Notes under the pieces: generated by a model
What the model was told of the DNA's origin: nothing
The model's database searches: none
The model's input: only the letters and a program-made list of their open reading frames with translations
Shown here: piece after piece, positions 47,139-58,888 of the stretch
Numbering within the stretch: position 1 is the first letter of the stretch
Layout: the number at the start of each line of letters is the position of its first letter
Assembly: GCA_973895155.1 (NCBI GenBank)
Contig: OZ316895.1
Span: 682,001-746,000, forward strand
Length of the DNA stretch: 64,000 nt
Direction: 5' to 3'
Source: Marsupella aquatica
Lineage: Eukaryota; Marchantiophyta
Position numbers and translations under genes: made by a program

Positions 47139-49460
47139 CTAGCACTCAATACGAACTGCACCACTTTGGGAAGACACAAACTTTGGCATTCTTCTGACAT
47201 CTTCCATACACTGGATCACATCCCCGACTTGAAAATCCACCCAGTCCTTAAGAATCATCCCACATTCAGTACCCTTGACGACTGTCTCAACGTCATCCTT
47301 CTCTCGTCTCAGAGAAACGCACGGCCCTTCAAATAAAACGTCCCCACTGCGTAACACCCGGATCGTGGAGCTCCGAGTAAGCTTACCATCCAGCACTCGA
47401 CAACCGGCAATTTTAGTGGCACCCCGACACTCTCGACCCTTTCCTTTGATCTCAAATACACTTAGAATCTCCGCTTGACCGGCTACCTGGGTCTCCTTTT
47501 TACCAGCAGCCATAGAAACAATCATGTTGCCAATGTCCTCCAAAAGATGATAGATGATGCGATGCTGGCATACCTTTATTTTGGCTCGCCGAGCTGCAGC
47601 ATCAACAGCACCGGCCATTGCTCGCACATTGAATCCCACTACACAAGCTCCACATGCTTCTGCTAGGGCAACATCAGATTGAGACACTGGCCCAACTCCA
47701 GTATGTACTATGTTCACAGCAACCTGCAACAGACACACCCACGTCCATCACTAATTTCATCAAACAAGAAAACTCCCAGAAGGTATAGCACTTGGATCTC
47801 AACAAACAAGGACTCCTGCACAATCAAAGCGATGCCCAAACACAAGGCTACAAGAGCCACCCTAACGAAAGACCCTAGCTTCTATATTACATCAAAGTCT
47901 AGAACGAAAGTTTCTCTGGTGTCATTAGGACAATTGTTGTACCATTTTGGTGCCACCACGATGAGTTAACAACGACTGAATTGTGGACACAACGAAAAGA
48001 ATACTTGCAAAGAGAACTCCCAAAGACTCAGCCCATCATGACATTAGACTTCGATCATTTTTAACTATCCCTTAGAGCTTCAGGAATAATTTCCTACGGC
48101 AGAGTCTCTAAATAGATGTCAATCTGAGGCTTTAGCCTCTTAAAGGATAGGATTGTGTAAACAACTCATCCACAACTTTTTCACTACACGTTACCTGAGC
48201 GCTACTGAGGCTCTCCAGAGCTTGACTGACAGCTTGAGCTGTCCCCTTCACATCCGCTTTGACAACGACAACCATCTCTCTTTTCTCAGATTTATCTTCG
48301 TCTGATACTTCAGAATTTGCGGCAGAAGCAATTGCATGCTGTTTAATCAGCCTCTGAAGACGACCCTCCTCCCCTTGGATAGTTCTTTCATTACTAATCG
48401 TCCTTGCCTGTTCTTCAGTAGCAACCACTAAAACCTCATCACCTGCTTCTGGAAGACCTTTCAATCCATCAATTTCCACTGGCGTAGACGGCCCTGCTGC
48501 AGGAATTTGCTTGCCTAACATGTCTCGTAGGACCCTTACTCGGCCCCATTGGTTACCAACTACCACGTACTGACTGGGACGCAGTGTCCCCACCTTCACT
48601 ATCGCAGTTGCAAGAGGTCCTTGCCCTCGATCAATTCGTGCCTCCACAACCACAGCATGCACCTCATCCTCAGAATTGGCCACGAGATCCATCATTTCAG
48701 CTTGTAGTAACAACGCCTCCTCCAGCTTGTCTAAACCTGTGTGCTTAGTGGCTGAGACCTCAACTACCTGGACCTCTCCACCTATGTCCTCCAACTCCAG
48801 TCCCTCAACAGCCAATTGCTGGCGAACTCTTTCAGGGTTTGCTTCAGGCTTGTCACACTTGTTGATGGCAACGACGATTGGCACTTTGGCTGCTAGAGCA
48901 TGTGACATAGCCTCCCGTGTCTGTGGCATAACACCATCATCTGCTGCAACGACCAAAACTACTATGTCTGTCACTGCTGCCCCTCTTGCACGCATCGAGC
49001 TAAATGCTGCGTGACCAGGTGTGTCCAAAAATGTCAGAGACGCCCCAGAGGGCATGCTCACTACAAAGGCACCCAAATGTTGGGTAATTCCACCTGCTTC
49101 CTTGGCAGCCAACGAGGTCTGCCTAAGCGCGTCCAGAAGGGATGTCTTTCCATGGTCAACATGGCCCATTACTGTGACAACTGGAGGACGAATTTTCAGC
49201 ACTCCTTTTGGCACTTTTAGGGTGTCGAAAGGAGGCGGCTGAGTAGAGAGGATCAAAGGGGATTTCGTCGACTTCACATCTTTGACAAACGTCTGCGATT
49301 GCAATCCATTCTCGAGCGAAGAGAGGGCTCTCCATAACAAAATTGCTGTCCGTCCGTCCGTCCGTCCGCACAGCTCTTGTCCGCAGGGAGAAATCGCACG
49401 GGACAGCGGAAAAAACCGGACGAGATTCTTAATTGTTTTCAGTTGCTTGGTAGACCACAT
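47139..49460 (-). CDS. Organellar (mitochondrial-type) translation initiation factor IF-2, 2 exons, about 616 aa
   Basis: Exon 1 is 49460-48195 (422 codons), exon 2 is 47723-47139 (TAG stop), and the intron is GT-AG in phase 0. The N-terminus MWSTKQLKTIKNLVRFFPL is basic and amphipathic, fitting a mitochondrial presequence. The G domain has all motifs: G1 GHVDHGKTSLLD, G2 GGITQHLGA, G3 DTPGHAAF, G4 NKCDKP and G5 SATKHTG. Domain II with VEARIDRGQGPLATAIV, the linker, domain III (VAVNIVHTGVGPVSQSDV) and the C-terminal domain (GRECRGATKIAGCRVLDGK) follow in order. IF-2 is the GTPase that brings initiator tRNA to the small subunit. Its short N-terminus is like mitochondrial rather than plastid IF-2. 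The coding part near residue 30 contains a GTCC tetranucleotide run. Confidence 0.93.
49348..49369. repeat. GTCC tetranucleotide run inside the IF-2 coding region
   Basis: Five uninterrupted GTCC units lie in the presequence part of IF-2 exon 1 (GRTDGRT). A tetranucleotide in a reading frame is prone to frameshifting length changes. Confidence 0.9.
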
Positions 49461-51825
49461 GATAACCGGGAGACGCGATTGCCGGAGCGACGTTGAAGTG
49501 ACCTGCAGGAGCCATCATCGCAAATGAATTAGTGAGTCGAATTATCGAAAAAGCCCGACAGAGAGACAGATTTCTGTGAGCTTTTGACAAAATGCTCGTA
49601 CAGTAGTAGCGAACGAAAACAAGACAAGAGCGTGAGCAGAGGGCAACCTACAGTATTGCATACTCCGTCGATAATCGTCCAGAGTAGAAGGATCTCTTCT
49701 CGGTCCCACGGCAAAAAAGAGAGTGAGTAGAGCTAAGATTTATTTCCTCGCAGGAGCTCGAACGAGAAAATGCTTCGAACCTAGTTTATGACCGACTTGA
49801 ACGAGACAGAGTGTCGATCAAAAGACCTAAGTGGATTCCTATGCGGACGGATGGAGATTGGGCAGAATGCTTCAACCTAATACTGTGATTGCCAACAAAT
49901 TGACAAAAATCAAACTAGAGCTCCACAAGACATTGAGAGGAGGGGAGACTGCCGTAGAGCACAGCGAGAACGAATTGACGCATCAATCGACCGCTCAAGA
50001 CTGAATGTGAGAGAAGGAGAGACTGGAGCACAACGAGAACGACTCGTTGAATCAAACGAGCGCTCCCGAAGCCTCAGAGAAACAAATGGAGACGAGAGCA
50101 AAACGAGCGCTCCAGAGCTCTCTTCGAGACAAATAGACTAGAGACTAGAGCACAAGAAGAGGACTGCTATTTAACAAACGCTTTTGCAAACACTAGAACC
50201 AGAAATAACGCTATTTAGTACACTGCCTCGCTTTTCTTTTCTTTTTCCCTTGAAAATTGAAAGCAGGCCCATCCAACAAAGGATACACTTCGAGAGCATG
50301 CATTTTATGTAAGGTAGTCACAAGGGGCTCTCCAGCATGCATTTCTATGTAAGGGGACCACAAGGGGACCAGACCAGGAGAGAGAGAGGATTAACCAGAA
50401 CCCCAAAGCTGGCAACCAAGGGCTGAAAAGATAATCAATACTCCCACCACTACACCCCACCCACACATACTCTCCTGTTCTAGACTCATCCTCTGGCCAA
50501 CTGACCAAAGCCAGTTGGTTACTGCCTTGTTTTTTTGCTTTTTTACAGGGCTAGCCTGAATACCCTTTCTTTGAATATGAATACCAGCTTATTTTTTGAG
50601 ATGCAAATTTCAGCCAAATTCCACCTCCCCAAAAACTGTTAGTCCACTTTTGGCTAACATTCCGGTACATTTTTTGTATGCCATTTGTCACTTTCCCACC
50701 TAATCATGGGCCCCATTTGCCAGAATCTAATGGTTATCTGTAAATCTAGGGATATCTGACAGCCCATCTGACAGTCAAGACGTAATCCAGGATAAATTGT
50801 CAACGAATATTCCTAGCGTCTCCTCCCTTAGAGCTGCAAACATTTGCCACACTGGCTAAAAATAAAAAACCGTAAAAACATGCTGATGAATAGGACAAAA
50901 AATTGCATTTCCCAGGTTGCAAGCTCCCTAGCAGCAGCTCCTTCACAATGTAGGGTTAGGATGTCAATACCTACTAGATGCCCATTCAGCTCCTTGCATT
51001 CAATCTATTTAGTTCACAGATCTGCATTAAATCTTTAGTAGTTGTGCATACTCACCCCACTGCACCCTTGTCATTTTCCAATTCCACCCCAGTTTTTGGT
51101 TATGGCCCCATAGTCACGGTCTAGAAGCTTCACTCTACAGTACGTGTAACCCAAAAGAGTAAGGTTTGACCGCAATTTACTAGTAAGATTACTTAAAATT
51201 ATCACTCTAGCCTGAAATCAAATGCCCTTTAGTACATTGCCTCACTTTTTATGCCACTCCTTGTTTACAGAATTACATGAGTTCTAGTCTGAACATCCAA
51301 GACCTGCTTGAAATAGAGAACTAGTTAGTTGGGACATATACAATGGTCCGGATGGACCCATGATCTACTAATTGTAGCAGACTGAGGAGGACCCATACTC
51401 ATCTAAGTAATTCTGTGGGTGAATCTATCCTTGGCTTAGTTTTAGTAATGGACCAATATATGCTCAGCTCCTGGCTCAACTACAAATGCAGGGTAATTTG
51501 ATGAGTAAATCAACAATGTTGTACACAAGAAACAAACAAGCACACATTACACCGATGCCATGGATAAGTGTTTCATCTTTGTCAAGACTACATCTTGAGA
51601 ATACACAAGGTCTACTAACCACTGGTCACCATGACCACACCAAGCCTCCAAATACAAGCTCCAAGATTGCTAGCCTAGCTCCTAGCTTTCACAAATGAGC
51701 ATGAGTCCCACCATGGAGCTCTCCCTTGCTCCTCTATATGCTAGGCATGTCTAATTATCTTCAAGACCCTAATGCTGATTAGAATAAGTGAGATCAACCC
51801 AAGTCTAAGAGTTAACCATACATTA
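49461..51825. other. Upstream of IF-2 and intergenic, no gene supported
   Basis: 49930-50160 contains imperfect copies of a unit with GAGCACARCGAGAACGA and GAGCGCTC, possibly part of the IF-2 promoter. At 50296-50360 a ~45-bp unit (AGCATGCATTTTATGTAAGG) is duplicated. The remainder is AT-rich without visible exons. Confidence 0.45.
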
Positions 51826-53044
51826 TCAAACACTATAATACACGATGCCGCGCTTTTTGTGTTCATCGTCCGTTTATGAAATGCAGGGTGGGCGGGAACC
51901 AACCATGGCCCTTAGATTTTTTTGCAATTTTTTAGATCCCTTGGATATGCCCCAAACCCCCACCCAAGCCCTTTACAAGCCTTGCTCAGGGCATCGGGCC
52001 AAGTGATTAAAGCTCATTGCTTCAGTCCTGAGGCATGCCCCTGCCCTGCCCTGTCCCCTGACTCTTAGGCTTCCCTAGCCTAGGTCATGCCCTGCCTTGC
52101 ATGCAATATTCTGCCCACAACCTTGGCTCCCACTTTGTACATAATGGGTACCTTTTATTGTTGTTATAATACATGTTTGATACAGGTTATAGTACATGTG
52201 TTAGGGTACATAGTATACACATAAAGTATTTTTTTGGCATGGAGCATTAAAGGAGAATAGGTTAAGGCATAGAATTAATTGACCAGAGTTTGAGATTTTT
52301 GGCATGGAGCCAAAAAAGGGGAAGTGATAACATTGAAAAAAAAATTGGCTCTTTTTTCTTGAGAATGGACGGATGGTTATCTTTTCTTCCCAAAAATTTC
52401 TTTTTTAATGGTCTTGGAGGGAAAGGAAAACGTGGAGAGATGGAGGAAGGGAGAGCAGGGAGAGCAGGGAGAAAAAAATGGGAGAGCATGACAAGAATAG
52501 GGAGACAAAAAAAGGTAAGATATATGTTCTCCCTCCATATAGCATGAAGCATCCCAACTTGAATCTCACAATGCCTTGGATGTTCTTACCAGACTTGCAC
52601 TCCACCCAGTCCTCGCCTTCCCCAACGACATCACTTTCATAACAACAACATCGACCGAAATGAGAACATTGTCGCACCAACAACTATGCACCTAAACAAC
52701 ATGTTGCAACCATAATATGATTACATGCATGACATGGTTGGAACGACACCACCTCCGCAATAATGACACCACCGCAATGACAATCCAATTGAAACAAAAA
52801 CTGACTTTCAAAACCACAACATAAGTGCAATGATAACTCGACGACAAACACAGTCATAATATTATAGGGCTCTAAAGTTAACTTTGCCTCCACAAGACTT
52901 ATGTTCCTCAATGATTTCCTTTGCACAATGAGTTGTTTTATAATTGACATCTTTTCTGCATTGATATTAATTGCACAATGACATATTTTACGCATCAAGA
53001 TGTGTTAGACAAGGACATTTTCTGCCCAACACATGGGTATTGAG
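51826..53044 (+). mobile_element. Helitron-like element, tandem copy 1
   Basis: It begins TCAAACACTATAATACACG after A51825. Its first ~75 bp resemble the start of the Helitron at 40042, including ATCGTCCGTTT and GGTGGGAAC/GGCGGGAAC. Its right end, CCCAACACATGGGTATTGAG, has a short stem (CCCA/TGGG) and TTGAG where CTAG is expected, followed by T. The 3' third has ACATNTTTT-type units. The degenerate 3' end makes the right border less certain. Confidence 0.6.
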
Positions 53045-53047
53045 TTA

Positions 53048-53995
53048 TCAAACACTATAAAAAGCTATCTTACCTAAAAGCTTTTGTGCAGTCTATTTTA
53101 GAAAAAGTGAAATATGAGGGAACAACTTATACCTTCAAATATATTCCATTTATTTTAATGCCCTCTGTTAGCTTAAGTGAAAGGGGATACCCGATGGAAG
53201 GGATTAATACCCATGGACATAATTGTTCTGAGGAAGGCAGATTGGTTTAAGAGTTTTTTTTTGGCATTTTGCTAGGAATAAGAGAAATTTTCATTTTTCT
53301 TTCAGATCATTTTGTGTTTTCCTCCCAGTTTTTTTCTTACCTTTTAATTGTGTTGGAGGGGGGAGGGAGGGAGTTGAATAGCCAGGGAGGGAGGCTGGAA
53401 GGAGAGAGAGGGAGGGTGCAAGAGAGGAGGAGAAAACAAAAAAGGAGGAGAAAAAAGGAAATAATATTCCCTCCGTCCATATGGCACTGGGTTTAGGGTT
53501 TAGGGTACTCCAAACCCTAAACCACTGCCTCTGGCTGTCTTGCAGTGCCCCACCCTCCCACACCCTTGCCCTCCCGACAACTCCTTGAGACATGCTTTGC
53601 CTTGACATTTTTGCCTTCAGTTGCCTTCATTTTTGTCTTGCCTTCACAGTTTTCTCGCTTTAACTTATTTTTCTCACATCGACATCTTTTTCCTCCTTGA
53701 CATTGCTTTCTCACATTGACATATTTTCTCTTCTCGACATTCTTCTGTCCTTGAATGTTTTTTTCTCTCCCCGACATTATTTTCACACCTCAATTGAAAC
53801 CTCAACATTGTTTTCTCACCTCGACCTCTTTTCTCACGGTCTCCACATCTTTTCTCACCTTGACATTTATTCTGACTTCAACATATTTTTCCTCGATATC
53901 TTTTCTCTCCTTCACATCTTCTCTTCTCATCAACATTCTTTTCTCACTCAATTTCATTTTCTCACCTCAATAGTTTTCTCTCCTTCGTGTTAGAC
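53048..53995 (+). mobile_element. Helitron-like element, tandem copy 2
   Basis: It begins TCAAACACTATAAAAAGC after A53047, three bases after the end of copy 1, and shares with copy 1 an interior G-rich segment (GTCTTGGAGGG/GTGTTGGAGGG) and the order of blocks. 53600-53990 is a run of CGACATCTTTTCTCAC-type units typical of this family's 3' part. No hairpin/CTAG end was found, so the 3' end is probably lost or replaced. Confidence 0.5.
53490..53523. repeat. Telomere-like inverted repeat
   Basis: GGTTTAGGGTTT (53490-53501) and AAACCCTAAACC (53512-53523) form a perfect 12-bp stem around a 10-nt loop. TTTAGGG is the plant telomere unit. It lies inside the Helitron-like element copy 2. Confidence 0.85.
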
Positions 53996-55483
53996 TCTAC
54001 CTGGTGACCGGACGACCGGACCAACCAGTCACCGGACCGGCACCACTACATGTACCAAACGCCACAGACTATACATGATTCATTCTATTCTCACACGTTA
54101 TCAGCACGAGGACTCAGCCAGCGGAGCCAAGAAGAAAGAAGAAAATACCATGGAAGATTGAGATTTTTTTTATGAATGTTGCATAGGGGGATCGACAGGA
54201 TGACTTCAGAAAAGAAGTAATTCAAAGGAGGAGACCATCATCGAATCAGAACAGGTTGCAGAAAACGAAAAGGGGCATACGGACATCGATAAGGAATTAG
54301 AGAGTAGAAACACAACGAGGCAAGAAACTGAAAGTCGATCGCGGCTGCAATGGGCAATTGAATAGAGACCGAATGAAGTGCAATCGTAATGTTGAAAGAA
54401 TGAGGATATATACTTTCGCACCATCCCGCATATAAAAAAAAACTAGAGGAGCGAGCGACTCCGATGGTGGCTGATGCTGATGCGAGCCACAAAGATCCTA
54501 CCGTGGGATAGGATTGCACTGGGCAGGATCCGAAGAGAATCAATAAGGACCCTGCAGGCGAAAGGGAAATTACCGCAGGGAAGTCAAGCAACAGACTCGC
54601 AAGTGAACGCCGAATGCAGGAATAGAAGATTGCTGAGAGAAGCAGGATAAAAGAGAAATAAATAAGGAGGTGCACATCGATTGCAAGCGCAACAGTCAGG
54701 GGAATCTAGGATCGAATTGAGAAAGAAGAAGGCACTGCGCAAACCAGCCAAAGAAAAGAACCAAGAAATATTTTTTCATAAGGACACAACATAGAGACAG
54801 CCAATCCAGGACGCAACGATCGAGAGAAAAGCTCGAGGCAATTCAGGAACGAGTCCGAGAAAAAGAGGGAGAAACCCATAAACTCATAAGGACAAAGATC
54901 GAAGGCGAGAACAGCATTGGAGTCGAGCCCACGGAAAGAGCTCGACAAGGCGTGAACGAGATACAAACCGGCGCAACTGCCAACAGGATTACGCAACATT
55001 AGCACGCAAGAAATCGACAAAAACACGAGCAAACTGTCACTAATTGCAAACCTCTTTAATTGCAAAATCCATCAAAGAGATTTCAGTTACAAAGGAAAAG
55101 TTGCACTTAACCATAACTGCAAAACCTAAGCGCACATCCACATAACTGCACACCGTAACCAAGAAAAATTTACTTTACAAAGCCACATGTGCACTTAACC
55201 AAGGCACGAGTATATTACCACCCATAACTGCACAAATTGCACAATTCCATTACTGCATAGTTTAACAAAGAAAAAAGCAAATACAAAAGAAACTTTGTAG
55301 TTAACCAAATAGCAAGGAAAACCTAAATCCTAAGTGCAAACCCTAAAATTGAATTCCGGATTTGCATGCTCTCTCCACCCAGCCCCACTTTGCATGCCGC
55401 AGAAATGTGCTTCGTCGTTTCTTACTATACCTGCTAGTATATAAGCCTCCACTACCATTAAAAGGAATCAAGCCACCAACCCG
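53996..55483. other. Untranslated leader region of the Copia remnant
   Basis: The text CACACGTTATCAGCACGAGG at 54093 resembles the start of internal regions of some plant Copia elements and might mark a primer-binding site after a short LTR. No matching second LTR was found in the window. The remaining 1.4 kb to the gag start is A-rich with many AACTGCA-type words. Other frames are not supported. Confidence 0.3.
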
Positions 55484-57879
55484 ATGACCAACCTAGAGAA
55501 ATTAACATTTCCAGCCCTAGACATCGATGGTAGCAACTACCTGGAATGGTCAATGAACCTCAGAGAGAACCTTACCTCGATAACCCTACTCCCAGCTATA
55601 GGGATGGCTCAACCTATACTAGCTGGCGAACCCCAACCAGACCCGTTAACTAAAGCCAACGAATCTAAGGCCCTTGTATTCCTTAGACGTCATATCCATA
55701 GATTCCTACAAAGACAATACATGCACCTCTCAACCCCTCGTGAACTATGGACAGCGCTCCAAACCCGATTTGACCACCAAAAACTGGTTGAACTACCTAA
55801 AGCCAGGCAAGACTGGCTAAACCTGCGGGTCCAGGACTTTACCTCTATTTCAGCCTACAATAGCAAACTCTTTAGAATCCCTTCAACCCTCGCCCTCTGC
55901 GGCGAGCCGATCACAGACAAGGATCTGCTAGAGAAGACCTTGTCGACATTTCATTCATCGAATGTGTGGCTATCAACACAGTATCGAAACATGAAGTTCG
56001 GGCAATACTCCGAGCTCATAGCCCACCTCCCAGTCACCGAAAGAAACCAAGCACTTCTCTTAGTAAACTCTAGAAAACAACCTGTGGGCACACTGCCCTC
56101 AGGACAACAGAATGAAACCCATAACATAGAAAATGTTGAACCCTCCACATCGAGGCAAGGCATTAAGCGCACTAAGAATGACAACCAAAGAAACACCCAC
56201 AATAAGGGGAGTTTCTATAACCAACGTCCACAATATAACTCCCAACGGACCTTTAGAGGACGTGGAGGACGTGGTGGACGAGAAGGACGAGGAGGACGCG
56301 GAGGACGCGGAGGACGCGGAGGACGCGGAGGACGCGGAGGACGAGGAGGACGCGGAGGACGAGGAGGACGCGGAGGACGAGGAGGACGTGGTGGATGAGA
56401 AGGACGTGGAGGACGCGGCGGTGGAAGAACATATAACAACAACCGTAGAAACGATTGGTCACAATCCCGAAAACAACGGGAATGACCGAAATGCCATGAA
56501 TGTGGCATGACAACCCACCTAGCGAGAAACTGTAGAATCCCGCAACACCTTAGAGAACTATACCAACGGTCCATCAAGGATGGACAAACCTCTAGGCCAC
56601 CACCCCGTGAAACCCACGGGGCGTTCATGGAGTCTAGTGACCCATTCCAAGACTTTTCAGCCCTACCTGTCCAACCCGAGGCACACTTAGTGGCAAGTAG
56701 CTCCACTACACCAGATTTAAATAGTCCAAGCACATGTATTATTGACAGTGCGACCACGCATACTATCCTCAGGGATAGGCACCTTTTCCACAAGATTACA
56801 CCCTTACGTAGGTCCCTCACCACTATCAATGGTCCTAGCCAAATAGAAGAGGGCTTCGGCCCAGCTTCTATTAGACTCCCGCAGGGGACCAAAATACACA
56901 TAGAATCTGCCATTTTCGCCCCAAACGCAACCCGTAATCTCCTCAGTTTTAGAGATATACGAGCAAATGGACTACATGTCCAGACGGGCGATACAAGAGA
57001 CCAGGAAGTGATACACTTGGTTGAAAATACCCCTATGGGGAAATTATTAAAGAAACCCTTTTCTCGTACCCCTGCGGGTTTTATGTAACTCATATTGAAT
57101 GCCTGCATAACAATGCCAACACAAGCAAATTGCATGCGCTTTGGCATGCACGCCTCGGCCACCCCGGCCAATCAATGCTAACGAAAATCATTAAGAATTC
57201 AAGAGGCATTCCAATCAATACACGCCACATTCCAGCGAGCACACCATGCACTGCATGCTCACGCGACAAACTAATAACAAGGCCCACGATATCAAAATTG
57301 CCAACTAAAATACCCCAATTCTTGGAAATCATCCATGCAGATGTTTGCGGGCCAATTAACCCTCCATGCGGACCTTTCCGCTACTTTATGGTATTAATCG
57401 ACGCATCCACTAAATGGTCAAATGTGACCTTGCTTTCAACGAGGAACATGGTTATGCCTCGCATTTTGGCGCAAATCTTGTGCGTGAAAGCACAATTCCC
57501 AGATCACCCCATTAAGACACTAAGGGTGGACAATGCAGGGGAATTCACATCCGAAACATTTGACGACTTTTGCACATCACTTGGCATTGACGTACAATAT
57601 CCTGTACCTCACGTGCATTTTCAGAATGGATTAGCTAAAGCGGTCATTAAACGCCTTCGGTTAATTGCACGCCCATTACTAATGCAGTCAAAACTCCTCG
57701 TCTCAGCATGGGGACATGCCATATTACAGGCTAATGCATTAATCCAATACCGCCCATCGGCTTTTAATACCTATAGCCCATACCAAATCGCTAATGGTAT
57801 CAAACCTGACCTATCACATCTTTGTTCATTTAACCCCAATTTAAGGAAACTGAACTTTGGAAATTCCAAAAATCACTAA
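55484..57879 (+). mobile_element. Decayed Ty1/Copia retrotransposon: gag, protease and integrase, RT missing
   Basis: Gag starts at ATG 55484 (MTNLEKLTFPALDIDGSNY, the usual plant Copia gag opening) and runs into a long Arg-Gly array (56250-56425), then a CCHC zinc knuckle (CHECGMTTHLARNC, near 56492). The protease region has IIDSATTHTIL. The pre-integrase/zinc region has HALWHARLGHPG and CTAC. The integrase core has HADVCGP and RVDNAGEF, but the third catalytic position reads NGLAKAVIKR, with Lys in place of Glu. Damage: TGA at 56396-56398 and 56483-56485, a frameshift near 57075, and loss of all sequence after the integrase. The element is dead. Confidence 0.88.
56250..56425 (+). repeat. 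RGG-coding GGACGAGGAGGACGC-type array
   Basis: Units of 9-15 bp (GGAGGACGC, GGACGAGGA) repeat about 15 times in the gag frame and give Arg-Gly-Gly residues, an RNA-binding box type. The array creates open frames in the other five readings. A long minus-strand frame across it is a shadow. Confidence 0.85.
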
Positions 57880-58097
57880 ATATTATTATTTTAATAAAAA
57901 GGGGGCGACATGACGCGTGGCTGCGCGTGAAACCTTGAAAATGACTGCAACGTCACATTTTAACCAATCCAACTTGACGGGACCAAGAGACATGCTCACG
58001 CGAATAATAATAATAGAGAAATAAATCTTTGAGATCCTTTATATATGATAACCAATATATAAGGAGTTTACAAATAGTTTCTAGAACGACATACAAA
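57880..58097. other. Spacer between Copia remnant and HAD modules
   Basis: It contains one 16-nt palindrome ACGCGTGGCTGCGCGT (57913-57928) and a half copy ACGCGAATAA near 57987. It forms the 3' flank of the minus-strand HAD module cluster. Confidence 0.5.
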
Positions 58098-58840
58098 TTA
58101 ATCTGATCTCATGCCGACTATTATTTTAGAAGCGTCCAAAATTGGGCGTCTGTTAAATTGCTCTACTAGATATCTATCTCCATGCCTCTGAATCATAGGG
58201 TCTTCCCATAGAGTATGATTATAATCATAATCTCTAAAAATAGATTTAACTGACCAATCTGGATAATCTCTTCCATTGGCAATGACAAGCGGCTCACAAG
58301 AGTTTGCTAGCTTGCTAAGATACGGAATCAGCAAGTTAATCAGGAAACTGTCATCGACCGACCCAAAATATTTGGGCGGAAATAATGATCCAACAACAGG
58401 ATCTAAACAAGCATGAAATGCATCGTATTCGATAAGCATTATATTTTGCTGCAGATACGCCTTCGTATAAATTCCAACCTTCTCAAAACACTTCAAAAAT
58501 ATCCGCTTATTTGATGTCACCCCATCGCATAAGTAACAATGAGACTAATCCCAAATATACTTAAATGAGGCCATTTCCATCGCAGTAAAAATAGATACTA
58601 AAATCTGATCTAAAAGGTTCTTCCCAAGAGAGGACCAGATCCCTACATCGAAATTCTCAAAACAGAATCTCAAGAATTCGTGAAGATGAGGCCTTGGAAA
58701 AACGTATATATTCCCAATCCGAATTCCAGTTGAGACCGCCATCAGTCGGGAATGCGGTGCAGTGTAACAGAGTAGATGCTCCACGTCTAAAACTATGAGC
58801 CCATTTTCTCTGTTGCAATGAATCTCCTGTAGAGAAACAC
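58098..58840 (-). pseudogene. HAD/FCP1-like module 3
   Basis: After an acceptor CTCTACAG the frame reads LIVLDVEHLLCY, then FPRPHLHEFLRFCFENFDVG and IWSS, typical of the plant FCP1/NLI-interacting-factor phosphatase family. The DxDx catalytic motif is changed to DVEH and the late DD motif to LIEYD, so phosphatase activity is unlikely. A TAG at 58547-58545 interrupts WD-stop-SHC, where the family usually has WDQSHC. The frame is otherwise open and ends at 58098. The module order and linker spacing are as in modules 1 and 2. Confidence 0.65.
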
Positions 58841-58872
58841 AAGAAGATGCATGAGCCTATATGGATGTTGTC

Positions 58873-58888
58873 ACGCGAATGGTCGCGT
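58873..58888. other. 16-nt palindrome in spacer 2-3
   Basis: ACGCGAATGGTCGCGT: a perfect 6-bp stem with a 4-nt loop, identical to the copy at 60685-60700. Confidence 0.85.

Noticed and set aside
53600-53990. CRISPR-like array of regularly spaced units
   Set aside because: The units are degenerate, without unique spacers of constant length, and the DNA is from a plant. It is a Helitron-associated minisatellite.
56215-57171. Minus-strand 318-codon frame with Pro-Arg repeats
   Set aside because: It is the shadow of the Copia gag Arg-Gly array on the other strand.
53988-57880. Complete LTR retrotransposon with paired LTRs
   Set aside because: No repeated terminal sequence was found on both sides of the Copia coding region, and the RT and RNase H parts are absent.
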